A stretch of DNA of 64,000 nucleotides, taken from positions 5,897 through 69,896 of the forward strand of contig JBDTOO010000016.1 in NCBI GenBank assembly GCA_039933215.1, read 5' to 3'. Positions 36,111 to 44,247 of the stretch are shown piece by piece; within the stretch, counting starts at the first letter, position 1, and each line of letters starts with the position of its first letter. The translations under genes and the position numbers were made by a program. Under the pieces are notes generated by a model, which was not told where the DNA came from, did no database searches, and worked only from the letters and a program-made list of their open reading frames with translations. The stretch comes from JALYUA01 sp039933215. GTDB lineage: Bacteria; Acidobacteriota; Thermoanaerobaculia; UBA5066; Gp7-AA6.

Positions 36111-37036
36111 CCCATCACCATCGTCCCGCTGCCCTGGTCGCCGAAGATCTCCGAGAGCAGCGCGTTGCGCTGGTTCCCGTTGACGATGTGGACGGCCCGC
36201 ACGCCGGCCTCGACGACGCGCGAGATCTCCTCGAGCTTCGCGACCATGCCGCCGGTCACGGCCGGACTCTTCGCCAGCCGGCGAGCTTCCGCCGCGGAAA
36301 GCCGCGAGATCCGGCTCTCGGGGTCGCCCGGCTTCGCGAGGACTCCGGGCACGTCCGAGAGAAGGATGAGCTTCTCCGCGTCGAGCTCGACGGCGAGGGC
36401 GGAAGCGATCGTGTCGGCGTTGACGTTGTACACGCGCCCGCCCTCGTCCGCGGCGAGCGGCGAGACGATCGGCAGGTAGCCCGCGTCGAGGAGGGTCGTC
36501 AGAAGCCGCGGATCGACCTGGACGACGTCGCCGACGTTGCCGAAGTCGACGCGCTCCCGCTTCCCCGTCTCGCGGTTCATCATGCTCTTCGTGGCGCGCT
36601 TGCGCGCGAGAACCACGTTCCCGTCGATCCCCGAAACGCCCACCGCGTGGATGCCGTAGGCGCGCAGCGCCGAGAGGATCTCGACCGAGATCTTCCCGGC
36701 GAAGACCATCTTGACGACCTCGAGCGTCGCGTCATCCGTCACCCGGCGGCCGTTGACGAGCCGGGGCTCGAGCCCGAGGCGCTCCGAGAGCTCCGTGGCC
36801 TGCGCCCCGCCGCCGTGGACCACCGTGACGCGGATTCCGACCTGGTGGAGGAGCGCGATCTCTTCGGCGAGCGACGAAAGGTTGCCCTGGTTCTCCGTCA
36901 CCTTCCCCGAGATCTTGACGACGAAGGTCTTCCCCTTGAACCGCCGGATGTACGGAAGCGCCTCGCGGAGCAGCTCGGCGTCCACGGAGCCCGCCGGCCG
37001 GGCAGCGGGAACGGGCGGGTCGCCCTTCGCCGTCAT
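36107..37036 (-). CDS. argB: N-acylglutamate kinase
   Basis: An amino-acid kinase of 309 residues. The ATG at 37036 overlaps the argF' stop (ATGA). It has the ATP-binding FVVKISGK, the glycine loop VVHGGGAQ, NGRRVTD, a central MVFAGKI and NVNADTIASALA near the C-terminus. It phosphorylates N-acetyl- or N-succinyl-glutamate. The sequence style (LREALPYIRRFKGKTFVVKISG) recalls the kinase half of bifunctional NAGS-kinases of Xanthomonas type, but no GNAT domain follows; the protein ends at SGTMVMG. The operon therefore lacks the synthase that makes N-acylglutamate. Confidence 0.95.
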   Translation of the reverse strand: MTAKGDPPVPAARPAGSVDAELLREALPYIRRFKGKTFVVKISGKVTENQGNLSSLAEEIALLHQVGIRVTVVHGGGAQATELSERLGLEPRLVNGRRVTDDATLEVVKMVFAGKISVEILSALRAYGIHAVGVSGIDGNVVLARKRATKSMMNRETGKRERVDFGNVGDVVQVDPRLLTTLLDAGYLPIVSPLAADEGGRVYNVNADTIASALAVELDAEKLILLSDVPGVLAKPGDPESRISRLSAAEARRLAKSPAVTGGMVAKLEEISRVVEAGVRAVHIVNGNQRNALLSEIFGDQGSGTMVMG

Positions 37037-38028
37037 TCCGCCAGCCACTCGAGGATCGCCTGCTGCGCGTAGAGCCGGTTCTCGGCCTCGTCCAGCACGA
37101 GCGACCGCCCGCCGTCGAGCACTTCATCATCGACGACGACGTTGCGCCGGACGGGGAGGCAGTGCATGAAGGAGGCGACGCGCCCGCGCGCCATCCGCGC
37201 CTCCGTCACGCGCCAGTCGCGCAGCCTCGAACGCCGCGCCGCCTCGGCGGAGCTGTCTCCGTAGTCGGCGAGCGAGCCCCAGGATTTCGCGTACACGATC
37301 TCCGCGCCGTCGAAGCCCGCGTCGGGCTCGTCCGTTTCTGTCAGGCGCCCGCCATTTTCCTCCGCGAGCCGGCCGGCCGCGCGCACGATGTCGAGATCGA
37401 GCTCATACCCCTGCGGGCGCGCGAGAACCAGGTCCACGCCGAGCCGGGCCGCCCCCATCAGAAACGAATTCGGAACGGCCATAGGGAGCGCCTTCGGGTG
37501 GTACGCCCAGGTCAGCAGCACCCGCCGGCCCTTCGTCGCGCCGAGACGGCCGCGGATCGTCATGGCGTCCGCCATCGCCTGACAGGGATGATCGAGCGAG
37601 GACTCGAGGTTCACGACGGGCACGCCGGAGTACTCCGCGAACGCGTTCAAGGCCGGTTCGCGGCGGTCGACTTCGTAGTCCTTGCCCTCCGGGAAGGAGC
37701 GGATCCCGAGCATGTCGCAGTAACGGCCGAGCACGCCGGCGCCCTCGCGCACGTGCTCCACGGCGCCTCCGTCCATCACGATCCCGTCGCGATACTCCAT
37801 CGGCCAGGCCTCGCTGCCGACGGAGAGCGTCACGGGCGTGCCGCCGAGCTTCGACACCGCGACCTCCATCGAGACGCGGGTCCGCAGCGACGGGTTGAAG
37901 AACACGAGCCCGACGTGGCGGCCGCGGAGAGCCGCGCTCTCGGCGCCGTCCCGGAACTCGCCGCCTCGGGCGAGCAGCGACTCGAACTCCGGCTGCGTCA
38001 GGTAGCGGGTCGACAGAAAATGCCTCAC
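37033..38028 (-). CDS. argF': N-acylornithine carbamoyltransferase, predicted N-succinylornithine type
   Basis: A protein of 331 residues; its GTG overlaps the argD stop (GTGA). It has the carbamoyl-phosphate loop FFNPSLRTR, then AWPMEYRDGIVMDG and HCLPVRRN. The block from residue 74 to 100, ESSLDHPCQ, TWAYHPK and YAKSWGSL places it with acetyl/succinyl-ornithine transcarbamylases and not with ordinary OTCases. Residue 90, in MDGGAVEH, is Val. In X. campestris AOTCase this position is Glu92 and in B. fragilis SOTCase it is Pro90; replacing Glu92 by Val, Ala, Ser or Pro was reported to switch specificity to succinylornithine. The AOTCase Lys302 position (RRNVK) is Val here (RRNVV). So a succinylornithine enzyme is predicted. 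Confidence 0.92.
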   Translation of the reverse strand: MRHFLSTRYLTQPEFESLLARGGEFRDGAESAALRGRHVGLVFFNPSLRTRVSMEVAVSKLGGTPVTLSVGSEAWPMEYRDGIVMDGGAVEHVREGAGVLGRYCDMLGIRSFPEGKDYEVDRREPALNAFAEYSGVPVVNLESSLDHPCQAMADAMTIRGRLGATKGRRVLLTWAYHPKALPMAVPNSFLMGAARLGVDLVLARPQGYELDLDIVRAAGRLAEENGGRLTETDEPDAGFDGAEIVYAKSWGSLADYGDSSAEAARRSRLRDWRVTEARMARGRVASFMHCLPVRRNVVVDDEVLDGGRSLVLDEAENRLYAQQAILEWLAE

Positions 38029-39209
38029 AGGATCTCCTTCATGGCCGAGAGAAAACGGTCGATCTCCTCCGCCCGCAGGACGAGCGGAGGAAGCAGGCGC
38101 AGGACGTCGGCGCGGTCGCTGCCCCCGACGAGGATGCGGCGCGCGAGGAGCGCTTCCCGAACGGGCTTGCCGGGGCGGTCGAGGGCGATCCCCAGCAGGA
38201 ATCCCTCGCCGCGCACCTCGCGGACGGACGGCAGGTCTTCGAGACCCTCGCGCAGCCGCGCGGATCCGCGGCGCACGTTCTCGAGGAGATTCTCCTCATC
38301 GATCACCCGGATCGTCGCCTCCGCCGCCGCGCAGGCGAGCGGTCCGCCTCCGAACGTGGTGCCGTACTCCTCGGGGCGGACGCCGGCGGCGATCTCCTCG
38401 GAGACGACCACGGCTCCCATGGGGACGCCGCTCGCGATCCCCTTCGCGAGCGTGATCATGTCCGGCACGACGCCGTGCCGGCCCGCGAAGAAGAACGTTC
38501 CCGTCCGGCCGAAGCCCGTCTGGACCTCGTCGTAGACGAGCTTCGCGCCGCGCGCGTCGCACAGGCGCCGGAGGCCCCGGAACCAGTCGGGGCTCGCCGT
38601 CTCGACGCCGGCGAGGCTCTGGATCGGCTCGAGCAGAACCGCCGCGACCTGGTCGTCGATCGCCGCGTCGGCCGCCGCGAGGTCTCCGAAGGGCGCGAAA
38701 CGGTGGCCCGGGACGTTCGGGCGTCCGAGCGCCCGATATTTTTCGAGGCCGGAGGCGGAGATCGCGTCGGCCGTGCGCCCGTGGAATCCGCCGTCGAACG
38801 AAAGCACGGCGTCGCGGCCTGTCGCGCGCCGCGAGAGACGCATGGCGTTTTCGTTCGCCTCCGTCCCGGAATTCACGAAGAAGACCTTCGAGAGCGGCGG
38901 CGGCGCGAGGCGTGCGATCGCGTCGGCGGCTCGCGTGCGAACCGGCAGCCCGACGACGTTCGAGTAGAAAAGGAGGGTCTTCGCCTGCTCCGCGATCGCC
39001 CGCGCGACGTCCGGGTGGGAATGCCCGGTCGACGCGACGGCGTGGCCCCCGTAGAGGTCGAGGTAGCTCGTGCCCCTGTCGTCCCAGACGGTCGATCCCT
39101 CGCCCCGGACGAGCGTCAGAGGCCATCGCGAGTACGTCGGAAGCTCGCTGCCGCCCGATCCGGAGACCGACGGGGCGGAAAGCGACGCCGGAAGGATCGG
39201 CGCGGTCAC
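38025..39209 (-). CDS. argD: N-acylornithine aminotransferase (class III, PLP)
   Basis: A protein of 394 residues from a GTG overlapping the argC stop (GTGA). It has the class III aminotransferase features: LDLYGGHAVASTGHSHP, NSGTEANENAMRL, SFDGGFHGRT, the PLP-binding YDEVQTGFGRTG and the Schiff-base Lys in ITLAKGIASG. It converts N-acylglutamate semialdehyde to N-acylornithine with glutamate as donor. The frame stays open far upstream, but the GTGA junction and the start of conservation at YSRWPLTLVRGEG settle the start. Confidence 0.96.
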   Translation of the reverse strand: MTAPILPASLSAPSVSGSGGSELPTYSRWPLTLVRGEGSTVWDDRGTSYLDLYGGHAVASTGHSHPDVARAIAEQAKTLLFYSNVVGLPVRTRAADAIARLAPPPLSKVFFVNSGTEANENAMRLSRRATGRDAVLSFDGGFHGRTADAISASGLEKYRALGRPNVPGHRFAPFGDLAAADAAIDDQVAAVLLEPIQSLAGVETASPDWFRGLRRLCDARGAKLVYDEVQTGFGRTGTFFFAGRHGVVPDMITLAKGIASGVPMGAVVVSEEIAAGVRPEEYGTTFGGGPLACAAAEATIRVIDEENLLENVRRGSARLREGLEDLPSVREVRGEGFLLGIALDRPGKPVREALLARRILVGGSDRADVLRLLPPLVLRAEEIDRFLSAMKEIL

Positions 39210-40240
39210 GGGAAGACTCCCGACATGCGGAGCCCCGAGGTCTCGGGCAGGCTGAAGAGGATGTTCATCGCCTGGATGGCCTGACCCGCGGCGCCCTTGA
39301 CCAGGTTGTCGATGGCGACAAAGACCCGTGCGACGTCGCCCGTGACGGCGACGCCGATGTCGGCGAAGTTGGTTCCCTTCACGGCGGCCACGTCCGGCGA
39401 GCCGTCGACGAGGCGCACGAAGAACTCGTGGCCGTAGGCGAGCCGGTAGACCTCCTTCAGAGCATTCCCGTCCGCGGGGGATCGCAGGGGCACCACGGCC
39501 GTGGCGAAGATCCCGCGCACGAGGGGCGCCGAGTGGGTCTGGAAGACGATGCGCCCGGCGGCCGGCGCCCCGATGGCCGAGAGAGACTCTTCGATCTCCG
39601 GGAGGTGCCGGTGTCCTTCGAGGCCGTACGCGAAGAACGCGGACGCCCGACGCGGGTGGTGGGTCGTCGGCGTCGGCGTGACGCCCGCGCCCGACGACCC
39701 GGTGATGGCGAACACCGAGACCGGCGCGCCGTCCCGGACGAGGCCCGCCCGCCAGAGCGGGGCGAGCGCCAGGATCGTCGCCGTGGCGAAGCACCCGGGG
39801 GAGGCGACGGCGCGCGACGCGGCGATCCGCTCGCGGAAGAGCTCCGGCAGCCCGTAGACGAACTCCGGCTGGCGGGCGAAACCGGGCGGCACCGGCCCGT
39901 AGAAGCGCTCGAAGGAAGCGGGGTCCTTCAAGCGGAAGTCCGCCGAGAGGTCGATGACCGGGATGCCGCGGTCGAGAAGCGGCGGAGCCGCGGTGACGGC
40001 GTATCCGTGCCCCCCCGCGAGAAACACCACCTCGGGCTCGTCCTGCCCTTCCGGCAGATCGCTCGTGAAGACGAGATCCGTCAGCCGGGAGAGGTGCGTG
40101 TGCACGGCGGAGACGGGCTGTCCCGCCTGGGAGCGGGAGATCACGGCGACGGGCTCCGCCTTCGGATGGTCGAGCAGGAGCCGCAAGAGCTCTCCGCCCG
40201 CGTAGCCGCTCGCCCCGAAGATCGCGGCGCGGATCGTCAT
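39206..40240 (-). CDS. argC: N-acyl-gamma-glutamyl-phosphate reductase
   Basis: A protein of 344 residues from an ATG overlapping the preceding stop (ATGA). The NADP-binding GASGYAGGELLRLL is at the N-terminus, the catalytic Cys is in VASPGCFATA, and the late HSAPLVRGIFAT and NLVKGAAGQAIQAMN are typical of ArgC. It reduces N-acylglutamyl phosphate to the semialdehyde. Length matches long-type ArgC. The reading frame is open upstream to 40507, but only the ATGA-coupled start begins with the Rossmann fold. Confidence 0.97.
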   Translation of the reverse strand: MTIRAAIFGASGYAGGELLRLLLDHPKAEPVAVISRSQAGQPVSAVHTHLSRLTDLVFTSDLPEGQDEPEVVFLAGGHGYAVTAAPPLLDRGIPVIDLSADFRLKDPASFERFYGPVPPGFARQPEFVYGLPELFRERIAASRAVASPGCFATATILALAPLWRAGLVRDGAPVSVFAITGSSGAGVTPTPTTHHPRRASAFFAYGLEGHRHLPEIEESLSAIGAPAAGRIVFQTHSAPLVRGIFATAVVPLRSPADGNALKEVYRLAYGHEFFVRLVDGSPDVAAVKGTNFADIGVAVTGDVARVFVAIDNLVKGAAGQAIQAMNILFSLPETSGLRMSGVFP

Positions 40241-41322
40241 CGCGGCGACCCCGCCGGCGCGTCGGACTTCGAGCCCCCGGGCGCCGGGGACGCGGGCGCC
40301 GCGTCTCGATGGATCGCCTCGTAGATCACGCCGAAGAGCTGCCGCCCATCCGTCTTCGCGTTGGCCGCCGGCAGCTTCATCTCCTGGCTGATGTACTCGG
40401 TCCCCGTCTGGTTGTCCGTCACGGGACCCGAGACGATCGTGATCGGGATCCCCCACTGCTCCATCAGCTTCTGCGCGCCCCACGCCGCGACGAGGTCGTT
40501 GGCGCACATGACGACGGCCTTCGTCGCCGCGGTCAGCTCGGGGTCTTCGAAGAAGGTGCCCACGCGGTAGTCGCCGAGGATCCCGTCGCCGAGCTCAACC
40601 ACGATGACGTCGGGTGCGAGCGACGCGAGCTCCCCGAGGATCGTTCGCGCGTAGGGCGCCAGGTCGCGGACGTGCGCGGTCGACGGGAGGCCGCAGTCGA
40701 GGAAGGAGAGCGTCGCGAACGCCCCGTGGTCCTCCATGTCGAGCGTGTCCTTCAGACACGCCACGCCCGAGAGCTTCGCCGCCGCGACGCGATGGCCGGC
40801 GCTCGCGAAGCGCTTCACGATTTCCGACGCTGCGCCCGTCTTGCCCGCGCTCATGCAGGTCCCCGCGACCACGACGAGCGGAGGGCAGGGGCCGAGCGAG
40901 GCGCGCGGCGGAAGGGCGCTCTGGAGGATGTTCACCGGCTTGCCGTCCCGGAGCACGGCTCCCAGCACCTCGACTTCCAGGGGGCTCCCGACCTCCGGGT
41001 TCTTTCCGACGCACAGCCCGAGCACTCCGCCGAGATTCAGCACGTGGATGGTGTCGCCGACGTGGATCGTCTCCGGGACGACGCCGACGAAGCCCTTCAG
41101 GGCGCGGCGATATCCGAGCGTGCCCGCCATGACGTCGCCCCTGTTGATCTTGGCCATACGGCCGGACACGAGCTCCAGCCGGTCGTAGACGCTCTTCTCC
41201 ATCAGCGCGCGGACGGCGAGGACGTTGCCCTCCTTCGCCTCGATGTGAGGCGAGATCTCGACCTCCCTCGGAAGCGCGAGCCGCGCCGTCGACGACGCGA
41301 TTTTGTCGAGCGTGATCGTCAC
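40237..41322 (-). CDS. P-loop protein of unknown function embedded in the arginine operon
   Basis: A protein of 361 residues. Its GTG overlaps the argG stop (GTGA) and its TGA overlaps the argC ATG (ATGA). Residues 1 to about 145 form a beta-rich domain (DVMAGTLGYRRALKGFVG, then HVGDTIHVLNLGG). Residues 149-340 look like a P-loop fold: Walker A GTCMSAGKT at 154-162, a Walker-B-like DVIVVELGDG at 239-248, and CANDLVAAWGAQ. The layout distantly recalls MobB-like and DUF1611-like P-loop proteins, but I do not recognise an exact family. Position and coupling imply a role in arginine synthesis or its control. A missing N-acylglutamate synthase, a kinase or a regulator are all possible. The tail is Pro/Ala-rich. 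Confidence 0.8.
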   Translation of the reverse strand: MTITLDKIASSTARLALPREVEISPHIEAKEGNVLAVRALMEKSVYDRLELVSGRMAKINRGDVMAGTLGYRRALKGFVGVVPETIHVGDTIHVLNLGGVLGLCVGKNPEVGSPLEVEVLGAVLRDGKPVNILQSALPPRASLGPCPPLVVVAGTCMSAGKTGAASEIVKRFASAGHRVAAAKLSGVACLKDTLDMEDHGAFATLSFLDCGLPSTAHVRDLAPYARTILGELASLAPDVIVVELGDGILGDYRVGTFFEDPELTAATKAVVMCANDLVAAWGAQKLMEQWGIPITIVSGPVTDNQTGTEYISQEMKLPAANAKTDGRQLFGVIYEAIHRDAAPASPAPGGSKSDAPAGSPR

Positions 41323-42533
41323 GAGGACTCCTTTCCGGCGAGCGTCCAGAGGCGTGCGGGGAGCGCGAGCGTCTTGCCGACGCCCTGTGCCTCCTCCGCC
41401 GAGAGATAGGCGTTCGACTCGCCGTACCGGACGAGCGACGTCCGCATGAGCGAGAAGGGGCTGCGCACGCCGACGACCTCGAACCGGCCGGGCGTGAACC
41501 GAAGGCGCGCCTCGCCCGTCACGCGCGGCTGCGCCGCCGCGAGGAGCGCCGCGGCGTCCGACACCGCGGGATCGAACGCGAGACCCTCGTGGAGAAGGCG
41601 GCCGTACGTCTCCGCGACCGCCGCCTTCAACTGGCGCTGCTCCTTGGTCAGGACGAGCTTCTCGAGCTCGGCGTGCGCTGCGATCAACGCGAGCGCGGCC
41701 GGCGCCTCGAAGGCGATGCGGCCCTTCGCGCCGAGGATCGTGTCGCCGAGATGGATCCCGCGGCCCGCGGCGTACGTGCGCCCGATCGCGTTCAGCCGTT
41801 CGACCAGGACGAGCGGCTCGAGCGCGCGGCCGCCGAGGGCGACGGGCCGGCCCGCCTCGAAGCGCACCACGACCTCTCGCGGACGGCGCGGGGCGCGGGA
41901 CAGGGGCCGGCCCGGAAAGAGCGCCTCGGGCGGCGGCTGCCAGGGATCGTGCGTCTCGCCGCCACCGATCGTGGTGCCCCAGAGTCCCTCGTTGACCGAG
42001 TACCGCGTCGTCTTCGGCGGGATCGTCACGCCGGCTTCCGCGAGGTACACCGCCTCCTGCTCGCGGGAGACTCCGCCGTCCCGGATGGGCGCGCGCACCT
42101 CGATCTCCGGCGCGAGCACTCGCAGGGCGGCGTCGAAGCGGAACTGGTCGTTGCCCGCGGCCGTCGACCCGTGGACGATCGAACGGGCCCCCACTCTCCG
42201 CGCGTAGGCGGCGACGGACTCCGCCTGCACCGCGCGCTCCGCCGCCACGGACAGCGGATAAACCCCTCCCCGCAGCACGTTGCCGAAGAGGAGCGGCAGC
42301 GCGTACCGCTCGAAGACCTCACGGCGGCCGTCCACGAAAACGTGCCGCTCCACCTTCGCCGCCTTCGCGCGCGCGGCGATCGTGCGACGCTCCGCCGCGG
42401 AGAAGCCGCCGGTGTCGACCGTGACCGCGTGCACGCGGCTCCCCTCGCGGCGCAGAAGAACGGCGCAATAGGTGGTGTCGAGACCACCGGAAAAGGCAAG
42501 GCACACGACCGCTGGGCGGTGTTTCGTCGGCAT
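41319..42533 (-). CDS. argG: Argininosuccinate synthase
   Basis: A protein of 404 residues, starting at ATG 42533. The ATP-pyrophosphatase loop AFSGGLDTTY is near the N-terminus; the SIVHGSTAAGNDQFRFD block and the middle KTTRYSVNEGLWG match argininosuccinate synthases. It joins citrulline and aspartate using ATP. It is the first gene of the eight-gene operon, though its product acts next to last, just before ArgH. No good ribosome site precedes the ATG; a TTGACA hexamer lies at 42697-42702, and an Arg-rich short ORF fills the leader. Confidence 0.95.
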   Translation of the reverse strand: MPTKHRPAVVCLAFSGGLDTTYCAVLLRREGSRVHAVTVDTGGFSAAERRTIAARAKAAKVERHVFVDGRREVFERYALPLLFGNVLRGGVYPLSVAAERAVQAESVAAYARRVGARSIVHGSTAAGNDQFRFDAALRVLAPEIEVRAPIRDGGVSREQEAVYLAEAGVTIPPKTTRYSVNEGLWGTTIGGGETHDPWQPPPEALFPGRPLSRAPRRPREVVVRFEAGRPVALGGRALEPLVLVERLNAIGRTYAAGRGIHLGDTILGAKGRIAFEAPAALALIAAHAELEKLVLTKEQRQLKAAVAETYGRLLHEGLAFDPAVSDAAALLAAAQPRVTGEARLRFTPGRFEVVGVRSPFSLMRTSLVRYGESNAYLSAEEAQGVGKTLALPARLWTLAGKESS

Positions 42534-42559
42534 CGGCTGGAGCTCTGAAGTCTTGGAGA

Positions 42560-42697
42560 TCAGAGTCCCCGCGCCGGCGCCATGGAGGAAGTCCTCCTGA
42601 CGTCTCGTGCGCGAGGAGCGAGCCCGGCTCGGGGGGAGAAGGCGGAGCGGAGGTTCGCGTTCATCGAGCGCATACGTTCGAACATCACCGCTTTCAT
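42560..42697 (-). CDS. Possible Arg-rich leader ORF before argG
   Basis: On the minus strand an ATG one base after the malQ stop opens 45 codons ending in TGA 26 nt before argG. Nine of 45 residues are Arg, including the tandem AGG AGG. These codons form the palindrome GGAGGACTTCCTCC with the following bases. A leader peptide sensing arginyl-tRNA supply would suit an arginine operon. Against it, high GC alone gives many Arg codons in random frames and no clear terminator/antiterminator pair is visible. Confidence 0.25.
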   Translation of the reverse strand: MKAVMFERMRSMNANLRSAFSPRAGLAPRARDVRRTSSMAPARGL

Positions 42698-42702
42698 GTC
42701 AA
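42697..42702 (-). promoter_or_regulatory. Perfect -35-like TTGACA overlapping the malQ stop, upstream of argG
   Basis: TTGACA is rare in this GC-rich window and lies 164 nt before the argG ATG. The following 17-21 nt offer only weak -10 candidates (AACGTA, TATGCG). It may drive argG onwards independently of malQ. Confidence 0.35.
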
Positions 42703-44234
42703 GACTTTTTCGCGGCGCCCGGCGCCCGGCCGGTGAGCCGCGCGAGCCGGAGCAGCCACGCGGCCCGCTCCGCCGTGAGATCCGCCGCCGCCGAGCGCCA
42801 CGACCAGTTCCCCGCCGGCCGGCCCGGCGTGTTCATCCGCGCCTCCGAAGGGAGATCGAGCACGTCCTGAAGGGGCACGATGGCCATCCGCGCGACGGAC
42901 GCTCCGGCCAGCCGGATGAGCGCCGCCGCCGAGACCGGGTCCTCCCCGGTGTAGAGCCGGAATCGCTCGCGCTCCGAGTCCGTCAGCGCCGCCGCCCACC
43001 CGCGCGAGGTGTCGTTGTCGTGCGTGCCCGTGTACGCGACCGCGTTCTCGGAGTGCCGGTGAGGCAGGTGCGGGCTGTCTTCCTCCGAGAAGGCGAACTG
43101 CAGCACCTTCATGCCGGGTATCCCGAGCTCGTCCAAGAGAGCGGAGACGTCGGGGGTGATCGTGCCGAGATCCTCGGCGACGAGCGGGAGGGCGGGAAGC
43201 GCGCGCCGGGCGGCGTCGAAGAGATCGCGGCCCGGTCCGGCGGCCCATCGTCCGCGCACGGCGGTGCTCTCGCCGGCCTCGACCTCCCAGTACGACGCGA
43301 ACCCGCGGAAGTGGTCGATCCGCACGGCGTCGGTGAGACGAAGGTTCGCGCGGAGGCGCTCGATCCACCACGCATAGCCCTCGGCGGCGTTCGCATCCCA
43401 CCGGTAGACGGGATATCCCCAGAGTTGTCCCGTCTCGCTGAAGTAGTCCGGCGGCACGCCGGCGATCCGGGCGGGCCGGCCCTCCGCGTCGAGCGCGAAG
43501 AGCTCCCGGTGGGCCCAGACGTCGGCGCTGTCGTGGGCGACGTAGATCGGGAGGTCTCCGAGGATCGAGATCCCGCGCGCCCGCGCCTCGCGTCGGACGA
43601 TCCCCCACTGTCGATCGAACTGGAACTGAATCCAGCCGGAGTACGCGACCTCCTCCGCGAGCTCCCGGCGCGCCCGCGCGAGCGACGCCGGATCGCGTTC
43701 CGCGAGTCCGGCCTCCCAGGAATTCCAGGGGGCGCCGCCCGCTCGCCGATGAAGAGCGTCGAAGAGACACCAGTCGTCCAGCCATGCGGCCTGCTCGGGC
43801 GCGGACCGGAAGCGCTCGAATGCGAGGCGCGCCTCTCCGTCGGCGCGGTCGGCGAAGCGGCCCCAGGCCGTGCGAAGAACCGTCTCCTTCCACGGGCCGA
43901 CGCGGGAAAAGTCGACGCCGCCCGAGCGCGCTCCGGCGTCCTCCGCCGCGAAGTCCGACTCGGAGAGCCAGCCTTCCGCGGCGAGGCGCTCCGGCGAGAG
44001 AAAGAGAGGGTTTCCGGCGAATGCCGACGAGCCGCCGTAGGGCGAATGGCCTCCGCCGGTCGGCGCGAGCGGGAGCACCTGCCAGAGCGACTGACCCGCA
44101 CGGGCGGCCCAGTCCAGGAACGTCACCGCCCCTGGTCCCAGGTCGCCGATTCCGAAGCGCCCGGGCAGAGACGAAACGTGGAGGAGGATGCCGGCGATCC
44201 GCGCGGAGAGTGCGGGCGGTGCGGGCGCGCTCAC
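42699..44234 (-). CDS. malQ: 4-alpha-glucanotransferase (amylomaltase, GH77)
   Basis: A protein of 511 residues from a GTG 14 nt after glgP. It begins with the GH77 opening RIAGILLHVSSLPGRFGIGD and has the motifs DLPIYVAHDSADVWA, the nucleophile region AVRIDHFRGF, the acid LVAEDLG and GTHDNDT. It transfers maltooligosaccharide segments between alpha-1,4-glucans. Length is normal for bacterial MalQ. Within this gene set it would rebuild or shorten glucans for GlgP and GlgB. The last residues end at APGAAKKS, next to the argG promoter. Confidence 0.96.
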   Translation of the reverse strand: MSAPAPPALSARIAGILLHVSSLPGRFGIGDLGPGAVTFLDWAARAGQSLWQVLPLAPTGGGHSPYGGSSAFAGNPLFLSPERLAAEGWLSESDFAAEDAGARSGGVDFSRVGPWKETVLRTAWGRFADRADGEARLAFERFRSAPEQAAWLDDWCLFDALHRRAGGAPWNSWEAGLAERDPASLARARRELAEEVAYSGWIQFQFDRQWGIVRREARARGISILGDLPIYVAHDSADVWAHRELFALDAEGRPARIAGVPPDYFSETGQLWGYPVYRWDANAAEGYAWWIERLRANLRLTDAVRIDHFRGFASYWEVEAGESTAVRGRWAAGPGRDLFDAARRALPALPLVAEDLGTITPDVSALLDELGIPGMKVLQFAFSEEDSPHLPHRHSENAVAYTGTHDNDTSRGWAAALTDSERERFRLYTGEDPVSAAALIRLAGASVARMAIVPLQDVLDLPSEARMNTPGRPAGNWSWRSAAADLTAERAAWLLRLARLTGRAPGAAKKS

Positions 44235-44247
44235 CCGCGGGGCGTCT

